Source: Opitutales bacterium UBA5694 (GTDB lineage Bacteria > Verrucomicrobiota > Verrucomicrobiia > Opitutales > Opitutaceae). From it: a DNA stretch of 64,000 nucleotides. The notes beneath the pieces are model-generated. The model made no database searches. It worked only from the letters and a program-made list of their open reading frames with translations, and was not told where the DNA came from. A program made the position numbers and the translations under genes. The DNA lies in assembly GCA_002420185.1 (NCBI GenBank), contig DIHO01000011.1:62001-126000 (forward strand), read 5' to 3'. This document shows positions 7,453 to 16,576 of the stretch, piece by piece; the first letter of the stretch is position 1; each line of letters opens with the position of its first letter.

Positions 7453-9120
7453 TCAAAACGCGTCGTCAAGATAAGTCCTCAATCCAGTCTGCCAGTAGTA
7501 CTGCAATTTAAGCATCCACTTTTCGTAGCCCATTATAGCATCCGTCCGTATTGCCCACTGGTGCCATTCCCGAGACAGAGGAATGACAAGATCGTAGTAA
7601 TGATCAGAAGCGATGTCATCCTGCTCTAGAGGGTCCTTTTCAATATCGTACAATTCCCAGTCGTGATGCGTCTGCCCGTCCGTTGAGGTGAAGTTCTTCG
7701 ACACGAGTTTGTATTTACCTTTGAAAAGCGCTCGATTTGCCTCGTGCTCGAAGTAAAGGGCACGATCTTCGATTTTCTCACCCAGAAACGCGGGAACGAG
7801 GCTGGTGCCCTCCATCGGCTTGATTCGATTCCCTGCATAAGTTTCAGGATACTCAATATCCGCCAATTCCACTATAGTCGACATGAAGTCGATAACATGG
7901 CCGCGTTGTGTCTCTTCCTGTCCGGATCGCTTAATCCCATTGGGCCAATGGGCAATAAACGGCGTAAGAATTCCCCCTTCGTGATTGAAATGCTTATACA
8001 AGCGTAGCGGAGTATTACTTAGTGCGGCCCAATGTGATCCCACATGGTGCCTCGTTCCCCGTTGTCCCATGTTAGCGAGCTTTTTTCCTTTCAAAGGGCC
8101 ATCATTTCCATTGGGCCCGCCTTCGTAATTCGCTCCATTATCGGAGAGAAACAGTATCAGCGTATTGCATAACTCGCCCATTTCTTCGAGCTGGGCAAGG
8201 ACCTTGCCTATGCCCTGATCAACTTGATCTACCATCGCCGCATAAGTTGCCATACGCCGTGCTTGGTCCGCTTTTTCTACTTTGTTCAACGAGTTCCATT
8301 TCCGTATCGGAGTGGGCTCCGCATGCAGGTCATGCCAAGGAGGCGAATCGGAAAACGAAGGCACCGAATCGTATTGTTCGAACCAACCCTTCACTTTCAT
8401 GGCTTTCCAACGATCTTCGCGAATCTCGTCCCAACCTTTCTCATACCGCGAGACATACTTGTCGATTAGATGTTTGGGTGCTTGAAGCGGTGAGTGAGGG
8501 GCCTGATAGGCCAGATAAAGAAAAAACGGAGTGTGCTCTTCGTTCTCCTCATGGTACTGCAAAAACTTGACCGCATAGTCAGTGGTCGCATCGGTCGCAT
8601 GAAACTCCCGTTTTCCATAGCGAACAGGTTCTACTTCTGGTGATTCCAAAACGTACAGCGGTGGCTGCCAGTAGTCGCCACAGCAACCCTGGTAGGCATA
8701 CGAGTGCTGAAATCCGCGTGCTGGTGGCAGCCGCTCTGGCGTGTCGCCCAAGTGCCATTTTCCCGACATGTAGGTCGCGTACCCATTTTCTCCCAGCAGT
8801 TCGGAAAGGAAAATGTTGTTGCTCGGATCAACCTGTTCCAGTTCGTAGACACCTACTTGATGGCTGTACAATCCTGTCATGATACTGGCCCTTGTTGGGC
8901 CGCATCGGGCGCAATTGTAGAACCGGGTAAACTTCAATCCGTCATTGGCCAATCGGTCGATGTGGGGCGTTTCAATCTCCCCTCCCTGGAATCCCAGATC
9001 CGAAAAGCCGAGATCGTCCACCAAGATGATGAGTACGTTAGGACGATTCTCAGCCGTTGAGCTCACCACCAAAGCAACGGAGGCGACTAGAGCAAATAAA
9101 TCACGGCGGAAATGGTTCAT
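7453..9120 (-). CDS. Secreted arylsulfatase (CGPTR type)
   Basis: A 555-residue type I formylglycine sulfatase, expected to hydrolyse a sulfate ester in the periplasm or outside. An N-terminal signal peptide of about 23 residues precedes RPNVLIILVDDLGFSDLGF, where the two Asp bind calcium. The active-site Cys73 lies in CGPTRASIMTG, a canonical CxPxR formylglycine motif. GKWHLGD (Lys/His of the active site) and LFLSDNGAN (metal ligands Asp/Asn) follow at normal spacing. The C-terminal subdomain ends with LYDIEKDPLEQDDIA. It reads away from the lactonase-like gene 99 bp upstream, same strand. Maturation needs a formylglycine-generating enzyme, which is not encoded in this window. Confidence 0.93.
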   Translation of the reverse strand: MNHFRRDLFALVASVALVVSSTAENRPNVLIILVDDLGFSDLGFQGGEIETPHIDRLANDGLKFTRFYNCARCGPTRASIMTGLYSHQVGVYELEQVDPSNNIFLSELLGENGYATYMSGKWHLGDTPERLPPARGFQHSYAYQGCCGDYWQPPLYVLESPEVEPVRYGKREFHATDATTDYAVKFLQYHEENEEHTPFFLYLAYQAPHSPLQAPKHLIDKYVSRYEKGWDEIREDRWKAMKVKGWFEQYDSVPSFSDSPPWHDLHAEPTPIRKWNSLNKVEKADQARRMATYAAMVDQVDQGIGKVLAQLEEMGELCNTLILFLSDNGANYEGGPNGNDGPLKGKKLANMGQRGTRHHVGSHWAALSNTPLRLYKHFNHEGGILTPFIAHWPNGIKRSGQEETQRGHVIDFMSTIVELADIEYPETYAGNRIKPMEGTSLVPAFLGEKIEDRALYFEHEANRALFKGKYKLVSKNFTSTDGQTHHDWELYDIEKDPLEQDDIASDHYYDLVIPLSREWHQWAIRTDAIMGYEKWMLKLQYYWQTGLRTYLDDAF

Positions 9121-9219
9121 ATTCGGAAAAGCATGAGAGAAACCTAGTTATTAGCGGTTTGCGGCCAGATATCAACCCCGCAATGCGTCAACCAGAGGCA
9201 ACCGCGTTGCTCAAACATC

Positions 9220-10329
9220 CTAACGAGTGACGAGATCCGATATACGCTCATCAATTGGGAGAGTCGCCATTGGTATGAGCTCCCCTTGCTTTGTGAGGCG
9301 GAAGGCGTGGAGGATACCTCTCCCGTGTGCTGTTACAAGAAGAACGTTTCCGTCAGGGGAGAAAGCGAGACCCCATGGTATTTCACTGGTGGGCGTAAGG
9401 CCGAGATGCTCTAGGGAAGCATCGTTGGCTACACGGTAACGGTTGATTCCATTGGGAAGGCCAGTTTCGTTGCTACTGCGTTGGCCGGTGAACAGGAATT
9501 TGCCATCAAGGCTGAGGAGGCAGTCTGAAGCGGAGGCACTACTTCCATGACGTTGATTTTCAGATACAACTTCGACGACTTGGTAAAGGGTCAGCTGGCC
9601 ACTGGCAAGATCTCTTTGGTAAACGGAAGCACCGAGGCCTTGTTCATTACTAAAGTAGACGAAGGGAAGTGTTGGATGGTAAGCGATGTGGCGAGGTCCG
9701 GTACCTTCTGGGGGGTTGACGTTGTTGGGATCGAGTGGCGTGAGAGCGCCAGAGGTGTTATCAAAGGCGTACTGAAGGATGGCGTTGGACTCTTTTACAT
9801 AAGGTATGTAAACGAATCGATTGTCAGGCGACGGGAGTATCGCGTGAGCAGCGGTTCGACCTTCGTCGAGGAAGGCGACGCGCGAGCCGGGTATGCCATA
9901 TTTGTCGAGGGGGTAGATATCAATGTGACCCTCACGATAGTTAGCCCCGAGTAGAAATCTTTGATCATGATCTAGCGATAGGTATGCGTAACCATGTTCC
10001 AGCCTTAGGGATCGGTGCTCCTTGTAGCTACCGTCGGCTTCGAGAGTAATGGCTGCCCCAGGGGAGTTTCCTTCCTCACCGACATTGGAAGAAACGTAGA
10101 GCAACGATCTTTCCGGGTGGGCGACGATCGTGACAGCTCTGAAGCCAAGATCTACCCTTTCGTCAATGGATAGGGTTAGCTGGTCGCCTTTTTCTGTCGC
10201 CTGGACGATCCAAAGTTGGTTGCTAGTTCGGCTTGGCAAGTAAGCTTTGAAGTCGGCTGCGATAGAATGGCACCCAAGAACACAAAGACTATACAGCAGG
10301 GTTGGAAAAGAATTTTGAAATGATCTCAT
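9220..10329 (-). CDS. Lactonase-family seven-bladed propeller protein
   Basis: A 369-residue exported protein of the lactonase (YbhE/6-phosphogluconolactonase-like) propeller family. The N-terminus is a signal sequence ending in VLGC, a possible lipobox, or cleaved after SIAA. Repeated blade motifs appear: LLYVSSN, FLLGANYREGHIDIYPL, TGPRHIAYHPTLPFVYFSNEQ, GKFLFTGQRS and PWGLAFSPDGNVLLVTAHG. The TGPRH and FSP segments are typical for this family. Function in exported PVC members is unknown; lactone hydrolysis after sugar oxidation would fit the neighbouring oxidoreductase, but this is inference. Same strand as the following sulfatase, probably one operon. Confidence 0.85.
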   Translation of the reverse strand: MRSFQNSFPTLLYSLCVLGCHSIAADFKAYLPSRTSNQLWIVQATEKGDQLTLSIDERVDLGFRAVTIVAHPERSLLYVSSNVGEEGNSPGAAITLEADGSYKEHRSLRLEHGYAYLSLDHDQRFLLGANYREGHIDIYPLDKYGIPGSRVAFLDEGRTAAHAILPSPDNRFVYIPYVKESNAILQYAFDNTSGALTPLDPNNVNPPEGTGPRHIAYHPTLPFVYFSNEQGLGASVYQRDLASGQLTLYQVVEVVSENQRHGSSASASDCLLSLDGKFLFTGQRSSNETGLPNGINRYRVANDASLEHLGLTPTSEIPWGLAFSPDGNVLLVTAHGRGILHAFRLTKQGELIPMATLPIDERISDLVTR

Positions 10330-10806
10330 AACTTAAGGAATGAATAGCCCTTTAGAACGAATACACACCAATCTGATGACTTATCTAAATGCCAAAATTC
10401 ATCAACTCTCGTTTTTCTAATGTATTGATATCGCTCTTTAACACCTATTAACACGCTGGAGAGTCCCGCTAACCGAAACTGAATTGTCGCCTCAGCTACC
10501 GACATGTTGGGGGACTTTGACGAGGCGATCTACAAATAAACCCCCTCAGTAATACCATAGTGCTTATGACCGCAATTCTTAAGGAGCCTCGGAGGTCTCG
10601 ATCCAAGGTGATAACTCAAGTGCCTACATTCCCTTATTTCGATACCCTAGTCCGAAAGGCCGAGGGACTCTCTTCGATCGCAAACGAAAATTCACCATTT
10701 CGATCTGAATGTTTGTTACCCTTCAAAGAAATTATTCAGAAAAATCATTCCGTGCGTAAAATCTTAAAGCTAACACATCGATCCTGATAGCTCAAAAAGA
10801 GAATCC
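10330..10806. other. Divergent intergenic region
   Basis: The region separates the lactonase-like gene (leftward) from the DUF1549/DUF1553 gene (rightward) and should hold both promoters. A 75-codon + strand frame at 10560-10787 is rich in Lys, Ser and Leu, has no family resemblance and is probably chance. I see no repeat or hairpin here. Confidence 0.4.
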
Positions 10807-13677
10807 ATGCTAGACTTTACCGTTGTAACCATATACCCACTGATTGTTAGTCCTTTCATTATCGATAAGTTAATTCAGTCTATGACTTTCTGTTATCGCC
10901 TGTCGTTGACAGCAGCCCTTTTCATGGGAATTGGTCTCGGAAAACTTCAAGCGGAATTGACGGAAGATGTTAGCGAGGGAGAAATGCTTTTCGCCCTAGA
11001 CGTTAAACCAATCCTGGCTACCAAGTGCTTTTCGTGCCACGGAGATGATCCCGAGGAAATCGAGGGCGGACTCGATATGACGACCCGCGAGGGGCTTCTC
11101 AAAGGGGGAGAGTCCTTCGACGATGTCCTCATTCCCGGTAATTCTGAATTTAGTTTCATAATGGAGGCTGTCCGCTGGGAGGACCCAGACTACGAGATGC
11201 CTCCAAAGGAGAGTGACCGTCTTACTGAGGATCAAATTTGGTCCATTCGGGATTGGATAAAGAAAGGTGCTCCCTGGCTGGATGATGACCGTGTCGCCGC
11301 TATTCGCGATGAATATGCGGAAGGGGTTATTGTACAAACAAGCGGCGCCCTTAGCGAAGACTGGGCCAATAGGCGATACAAGGAGCAAGACCTATGGGCC
11401 TACCAGCCAATCACCAACCCGGCCATACCCAAAACTAAAAGCGGTGCGTACCACCCAATCGACGCCTTTATCGACTATAAGCTTGAACTATCAGGCATAC
11501 CCGCAGCCCCCCCGGCCAATCGCCGCACCCTGATTCGCAGGGCTACATTCGACCTCATCGGCCTTCCGCCCACCCCCGAGGAGTCTGAAGCCTTCATCAA
11601 GGACAAGCGGCCGGACCTTGAAGCTTTCAAGGATGTGATCGAGAGATTGCTCGCCGATCCCAGATATGGTGAGCAATGGGGCCGACACTGGCTGGATGTG
11701 GTCCGCTATGCGGACTCTTCCGGGTTTTCCAATGACTATGAGCGTCCGAACGCCTGGCGCTATCGTGACTACGTCATCCGCTCGTTCAATCAGGACAAGC
11801 CCTACGACCAGTTTATCATCGAGCAAATCGCTGGCGACGAATGGGACCCAGAAAACCCCGAAATGATTCTCGCGACAGGTTTCCTCCGTATGGGTTCCTG
11901 GGAGCACACTGGCATGTCCGTGGCTCGGATTACGCGGCAAAAGTTTCTAGACGATGTAACCGATATTGTGGGACAGGCCTTTCTTTCCCATCCACTGCAA
12001 TGCGCCAGCTGCCACGACCACAAATTTGATCCCATACCCACCAAAGACTACTACCGCATCCAGGCGGTCTTCAGCACCACTCATTTTGCCGATCGCGAAG
12101 TCCCCTTCCAAGAAAACGAACATCTGATTGATACGGATGAAATCGAAGTCATGGAGAAGCGCAGGGAGTACTTCGCTGGAATGCGGGATACGCTCAATCA
12201 AAAACAGAAGGCGGCCCGCGAGCGATGGTGCATCGACAATGGCGTCCCTGCAGGGACGCGCAGAGAGCTCATAAAACAAGGGATTCCAGAGGAAAAACTG
12301 CCGCCTCGTAATCTGGGTTTGACCGATGAGGAAATCGGCATCTTCAAAGTGGGACAGAAAAATGTCGCCCGAACTGAGTTCGAGATGAAGAAATTCGAGC
12401 CTTACGCCATGTCAGTCTACACAGGGCCTTTGCCAGAGAAACCCCAAAGTTCAGGGTCTATTCTGTCCATACCAACGAACCCCAGCGAAAGTGGAACTTA
12501 CGAGAGTTCACATATTCTGATCGGAGGAGATCCTTTCAGACGCGGAGAAGAAGTAACCCCAGGCGTTTTCAGTGCTTTACCTGGATCGAACGATACCATT
12601 GAGGCCAACCCTTGGAATACGATTCCTAAGTCACCAGAGGGTCGTCGTCTGGCCTTCGCGAAATGGCTGGCCAGTCCAGACAATGTTCTTGTCCCGCGTT
12701 CTATCGTTAACCGGATCTGGAGCTACCATTTTTCTCGAGGAATCGCAGGAAATCCCAACAATTTTGGAGCGATGGCCGGTAAGCCGACGCATCCTGATTT
12801 GCTCGATTTTCTAGCTACCAGTTTTATCGAAAATGGTTGGTCAATAAAGGACCTCCACCGACTCATCCTGTCTTCCGAGGCTTACCGTCGTTCCACAGAA
12901 CACAAGAACAGGGAACTCGTCATCGAAAAGGATCCCCTGGGTGAATCCTACGCTATATTCACTCATCGGAGATTGAGTGCGGAAGAACTACGAGACACCA
13001 TGCTTTTTGTGTCAGGCGAACTGAGCTCGACCATTGGCGGACTGCCCGCCCGCCCTGAAATCAATATGGATGTGGCCCTCCAACCCCGCCAAGTGATGGG
13101 CTCCTACGCCGCATCCTATGAGCCTTCCCGAACTCCTGAGCTGCGCAATCGCCGCTCTGTCTACGCCAAAAAAATCCGTGGATTGCGCAACCCATTCATG
13201 GAAGTCTTCAATCAACCCAGTCCTGACGAGTCCTGCGAGTTTCGCCATGCCTCCACCGTGACACCCCAGGTTTTCAGCCTCTTTAATGGCGAAGACTCCC
13301 TCAATCGTTCCATCGCTACTGCGATAGACCTTTTGGAAAATAACAAAACACGCGAAAAAGCAGTCGAAACCCTCTTTCAACGTGCCTACGGGCGTAAACC
13401 TGACAAAGAGGAGCTTTTGCTTTCCCTCGAGCACTGGAAAAAAATGGAGGATCGTCACCAGGGCCTGACCTTCCCTCCGAGAAAACTCCCCAGAGAAGTG
13501 AAGCGCTCCGCGGTTGAGGAAATGACAGGTGCAACCTTTAGCTTTAAGGAAGTCTTGTTTGGCTTCGAGCACTACGTCGCTGACCCTTCACTAGCTGACG
13601 TTGATGCTAAAACTCGAGCCCTGTCCGATCTTTGCCTAGTCGTGTTCAACAGTAACGAATTTCTTTATGTTTACTAA
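10807..13677 (+). CDS. DUF1549/DUF1553 cytochrome-like protein (PSD1 type)
   Basis: A 956-residue exported protein typical of Planctomycetes and Verrucomicrobia. A haem-binding CFSCH lies near residue 74 in the N-terminal cytochrome-c-like part (PSCyt1). The DUF1549 part contains HPIDAFIDYKLE, RRATFDLIGLPPTPEE and HWLDVVRYADSSGF, then CASCHDHKFDPIPTKDYY, a second CxxCH. The DUF1553 part holds RSIVNRIWSYHFSRG, LIVSSEAYRRS-like text and ends DLCLVVFNSNEFLYVY. A signal peptide starts at Met26 (codon at 10882), which is the likelier true start; ATG 10807 has the better purine-rich leader. Function is unknown; the partner is the DUF1501 protein 86 bp downstream, as in most PVC genomes. An electron-transfer role coupled to sugar degradation is inference. 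Confidence 0.9.
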   Translation: MLDFTVVTIYPLIVSPFIIDKLIQSMTFCYRLSLTAALFMGIGLGKLQAELTEDVSEGEMLFALDVKPILATKCFSCHGDDPEEIEGGLDMTTREGLLKGGESFDDVLIPGNSEFSFIMEAVRWEDPDYEMPPKESDRLTEDQIWSIRDWIKKGAPWLDDDRVAAIRDEYAEGVIVQTSGALSEDWANRRYKEQDLWAYQPITNPAIPKTKSGAYHPIDAFIDYKLELSGIPAAPPANRRTLIRRATFDLIGLPPTPEESEAFIKDKRPDLEAFKDVIERLLADPRYGEQWGRHWLDVVRYADSSGFSNDYERPNAWRYRDYVIRSFNQDKPYDQFIIEQIAGDEWDPENPEMILATGFLRMGSWEHTGMSVARITRQKFLDDVTDIVGQAFLSHPLQCASCHDHKFDPIPTKDYYRIQAVFSTTHFADREVPFQENEHLIDTDEIEVMEKRREYFAGMRDTLNQKQKAARERWCIDNGVPAGTRRELIKQGIPEEKLPPRNLGLTDEEIGIFKVGQKNVARTEFEMKKFEPYAMSVYTGPLPEKPQSSGSILSIPTNPSESGTYESSHILIGGDPFRRGEEVTPGVFSALPGSNDTIEANPWNTIPKSPEGRRLAFAKWLASPDNVLVPRSIVNRIWSYHFSRGIAGNPNNFGAMAGKPTHPDLLDFLATSFIENGWSIKDLHRLILSSEAYRRSTEHKNRELVIEKDPLGESYAIFTHRRLSAEELRDTMLFVSGELSSTIGGLPARPEINMDVALQPRQVMGSYAASYEPSRTPELRNRRSVYAKKIRGLRNPFMEVFNQPSPDESCEFRHASTVTPQVFSLFNGEDSLNRSIATAIDLLENNKTREKAVETLFQRAYGRKPDKEELLLSLEHWKKMEDRHQGLTFPPRKLPREVKRSAVEEMTGATFSFKEVLFGFEHYVADPSLADVDAKTRALSDLCLVVFNSNEFLYVY

Positions 13678-13721
13678 AATGATTAGGAGCGACTCTACGC
13701 CGTAATCCATCAGTTATATCA

Positions 13722-13741
13722 CCGCGGGATAAACCCGCTAC
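13722..13741. repeat. Small REP-like palindrome
   Basis: GCGGG-ATAAA-CCCGC hairpin; read on the - strand it begins GTAGCGGG. It belongs with the other GTAG-headed palindromes in this window. It sits between the DUF1553 and DUF1501 genes. Confidence 0.45.
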
Positions 13742-13763
13742 GACATTAAAATTCGCTTTCGCT

Positions 13764-15206
13764 ATGAGCCAAAAACTACGCAAGGAGATCGCCGCTAACC
13801 AGGCTGCCGCCCGCTCCCTTAATCGTCGAAGCTTTCTCTACAGTATGGGAGCGAGTCTCGGAAGTATCGCTCTCACTGGACTCAATGCTATGGCCGACTC
13901 CCCATCAGCAGGAGCACTTACATTCAAAAGACCGCACCTTCCCCCCAAAGCCAAAAACTGCATTTTCCTCATGATGGAAGGTGGTCCGAGCCATATCGAT
14001 ACCTTCGATCCCAAGCCGGCTCTTGACGACCTCCATTTGCAAAAGTTCAATCGCAGAGGAGAAGCCAAATCCGCCATGGAAAGCGGTACCCGCTACTACG
14101 TGCAAAGCCCATGGGCTTCGCGTCAAGTTGGTCAATCCGGTGCTTGGATGACTGAGCCCTGGCAACATCTGGCTGGAGTAGCGGACGACATCTGCTTTTA
14201 TCGCGGTTGCCAGGTCGATTCCGTCAACCATCCCACCGCGATGTTTCAGGTAAATACCGGGAATCGCTTCGGAGGTGATCCAGCTATGGGATCTTGGGTG
14301 ACCTATGGCCTCGGGTCCGAGAACCAGGATCTACCGGGATTCATTGTTCTTCCTGAATTATCGTATCCACAAGGTGGATCACCCAATTGGGGTAACGGCT
14401 ATCTACCAGCACACTACCAGGGAACCCCCTTACGCCCTAAGGGATCTCCCATCCTCGACTTAAAACCAACTGCTGGAATCTCTCCTGAGCATCAGCGTGA
14501 AAATCTAAATCTCCTTAGTCGTTTCAACCACGATCACCTGGAGGATCATCCCTGGCAGGACGACCTGCAAGCACGAATCGAAAACTACGAACTCGCCTTC
14601 CGGATGCAAATGCAGGTACCTGAAATTCTAGATATTGACCAAGAAGACGATAAAACCAAAGAGCTTTATGGAATCGGTGACGATGAAACGGAGGTTTTCG
14701 GCCGAAAGCTACTCCTCGCCCGTCGACTTGTGGAAAAAGGCGTCCGCTTTATACAAGCCTACTCCGGAGGTTGGGATTCCCACGATTTCTTGGAGCGGGC
14801 TCACGGACAACGTATTCGAAATATTGATAAGCCTATTACGGGCTTGATCAAGGATCTAAAACAGCGCGGATTACTAGACCAAACATTAATCGTCTGGTGT
14901 GGTGAGTTTGGGCGCAGTCCAGATAATGGTATTCGCGATGGGGGTGCCGCCTACGGACGCGACCACAATTCCAACGCGATGACCATGTGGTTCGCCGGTG
15001 GAGGCGTGAACGCGGGCCATACCGTCGGAGCCACTGACGAATTAGGGGCGGAAGCCGTGGACGTCGTGCACAACATTCGAGACGTCCACGTCACTATACT
15101 TAGTCTTTTGGGGCTCGACGACAACAAGCTTACCTACTTCCACGCCGGCCGCTTCAAGCAAATGTCCCAATTCGGAGGACAGATTATACCCGAATTGATA
15201 GCGTAG
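13764..15206 (+). CDS. DUF1501 Tat-exported protein
   Basis: A 480-residue DUF1501 protein, a relative of the alkaline phosphatase/sulfatase fold. A twin-arginine signal is seen at residues 21-45 (NRRSFLYSMGASLGSIALTG). The mature part has IFLMMEGGPSHIDTFDPKP, with the Gly-Gly-Pro-Ser-His-Asp pattern standing where metal ligands lie in the superfamily. GWDSHDF near residue 337, VWCGEFGRSP near 376 and GRDHN near 396 follow. No nucleophile equivalent to the sulfatase Cys is evident. It is always found with DUF1549/DUF1553 partners, as here, and the pair is probably exported and membrane-associated. The reaction is unknown. Confidence 0.92.
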   Translation: MSQKLRKEIAANQAAARSLNRRSFLYSMGASLGSIALTGLNAMADSPSAGALTFKRPHLPPKAKNCIFLMMEGGPSHIDTFDPKPALDDLHLQKFNRRGEAKSAMESGTRYYVQSPWASRQVGQSGAWMTEPWQHLAGVADDICFYRGCQVDSVNHPTAMFQVNTGNRFGGDPAMGSWVTYGLGSENQDLPGFIVLPELSYPQGGSPNWGNGYLPAHYQGTPLRPKGSPILDLKPTAGISPEHQRENLNLLSRFNHDHLEDHPWQDDLQARIENYELAFRMQMQVPEILDIDQEDDKTKELYGIGDDETEVFGRKLLLARRLVEKGVRFIQAYSGGWDSHDFLERAHGQRIRNIDKPITGLIKDLKQRGLLDQTLIVWCGEFGRSPDNGIRDGGAAYGRDHNSNAMTMWFAGGGVNAGHTVGATDELGAEAVDVVHNIRDVHVTILSLLGLDDNKLTYFHAGRFKQMSQFGGQIIPELIA

Positions 15207-15210
15207 CAGT

Positions 15211-15244
15211 TAAGTAGGGCGAGAGCAGCCCGCTCTCGCTGTAC
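15211..15244. repeat. REP-like hairpin behind the DUF1501 gene
   Basis: GCGAGAGC-AGCCC-GCTCTCGC, a perfect 8-bp stem with GTAGG at its 5' foot and GTAC at its 3' foot. It begins a few bases after the DUF1501 stop codon and could stabilise or end the transcript, but no T run follows. Confidence 0.5.
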
Positions 15245-15363
15245 CAACACAAATCGTAATCACTTCAAATTTTACCTCTTCTTGTACGTATCACTATTTT
15301 CAAAACGGCATCATACTCTCGCATCCTTCTTCGCGATGCCGCACCAGGAAACAAACCGGCAAC

Positions 15364-15590
15364 CTACTCCTGCTTTGGAGATTGGATTTCGACCGTAAGA
15401 TCAATGTTACAAAACTCATTGCCAAACGTAAAATTAATAATTCCAATCTTTTCAGAAACTTTGTTGATGGTCGGGGTATCCTTGTCGCTCCAACCCTGAT
15501 TGCGAGCTCTTCCTCTCGCAGCTACCAACATGCCACAGGGGAGATCATTTGAACCAATTCAACGGTGCCTACTTTAATTTTCTCTGCCAT
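15364..15590 (-). pseudogene. Frameshifted small gene, family not recognised
   Basis: ATG 15590 opens with AEKIKVGTVELVQMISPV and then hits a stop. Restoring one base after that point gives an uninterrupted continuation (GMLVAARGRARNQGWSDKD, then PTINKVSEKIGIINFTFG) down to a stop at 15364-15366. Together about 75 residues. The coherent composition on both sides of a single-base break argues for a recently broken small gene rather than noise. I cannot name the family. Confidence 0.45.
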
Positions 15591-15639
15591 ACAATATTTT
15601 AGTAGACCCCTGGGTGTCGATTGCTGCTGTGGTGAATTT

Positions 15640-15708
15640 GGTAGCGGGCGATCTCTGAGCCCCCATTGATTTATTTATCAGGTGGGTGCTCGGAGATCGC
15701 TCTCTACC
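15640..15708. repeat. Paired REP-like palindrome (inverted arms)
   Basis: Two 26-nt arms in inverted orientation around a 17-nt AT-rich spacer. The left arm starts GGTAGCGGGCGATCTC; the right arm, read on the - strand, starts GGTAGAGAGCGATCTC. Identity between arms is 22 of 26. It lies 11 bp beyond the stop codon of the SDR gene, so it would form a large hairpin at the 3' end of that transcript. Confidence 0.65.
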
Positions 15709-15719
15709 TTCAAAGTTCT

Positions 15720-16424
15720 CTAAATATTCAAATCTTTCTCCATATTCCATGGGATGAGCTCTCCCGTACGATCTATAAAACGACCGGTTTGCGATACATC
15801 CACTTTTGCTAACACCTGCCGCATCATCCTCACAGATTCATCGATTTCATGAGGTGCATCACTCCCACCCATATCCGTTTTCGTATGGCCCGGGCGGAGA
15901 CAAACGTAGGGGATCCCAAAGGTTTTCAAGTCATTCGACAGTATAACTGCGGCAGCATGGGCTGCCGCCTTGCTAGTGCGGTAAAGATAAATCCCACCCG
16001 AATCGTAGAGTGTGGGACAACCTGCCTGACTGCCAATCGTCGCCGCAACAGGATTTTCTGAAGCAGAAAGATTATCCAATAGTGCAAGAGTCAATAAAAC
16101 CGGTGCCATCGCGTTAACCTTAAACCCGTCAATCCAATATTCCGTTTCGATACCCAAGGATCCCTCTTCTTTGGTACGGTCGTGTATGCCCGCGTTGTTG
16201 ATCAACAAGTCAATCGGCTTCCCCTCGAGCGTCTCCGCAAACCGATAAATCGCTTCGAAGTCGAGAAGATCCAATTGGTAGACAGAAACACCCGATTCTA
16301 ACAGTTCCGGCACATCATCTGGATTCCGACAACAGGCAATCACCTTCCATTCATCCAATTGATACTGCTTGGCAAACTCCAATCCTAACCCTCGATTGGC
16401 TCCTGTGATCAATACTGTCTTCAT
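15720..16424 (-). CDS. Short-chain dehydrogenase/reductase
   Basis: A 234-residue cytosolic NAD(P)-dependent oxidoreductase of the classical SDR family. The cofactor motif TGANRGLGLEFA is at residues 7-18, the NNAG motif at about 77, the catalytic Ser in ATIGSQAG near 124 and YRTSK, the YxxxK dyad, near 146. The Arg-Pro-Gly-His turn (RPGHTKTDMGG) follows. Substrate cannot be read from sequence; C-factor-like and sugar/alcohol SDRs share this layout. It is divergent from the sulfatase gene, with a shared promoter region of about 150 bp. Confidence 0.92.
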   Translation of the reverse strand: MKTVLITGANRGLGLEFAKQYQLDEWKVIACCRNPDDVPELLESGVSVYQLDLLDFEAIYRFAETLEGKPIDLLINNAGIHDRTKEEGSLGIETEYWIDGFKVNAMAPVLLTLALLDNLSASENPVAATIGSQAGCPTLYDSGGIYLYRTSKAAAHAAAVILSNDLKTFGIPYVCLRPGHTKTDMGGSDAPHEIDESVRMMRQVLAKVDVSQTGRFIDRTGELIPWNMEKDLNI

Positions 16425-16576
16425 AATAAAATATCCACTTCAGAATACTGACACAAATGGCTTCTAGCCTAGCCAAAGCAATCCAATTGGTAACGAACCA
16501 AACGATCTTAAAGTTGCCACTTCTACTACTTATACCAATCTTGCTACATACCGTCTGCAGCCAAATAGGTTTATCT

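Noticed and set aside
9547..9954. A 135-codon + strand frame inside the lactonase-like gene
   Set aside because: Antisense shadow of a clearly conserved propeller gene.
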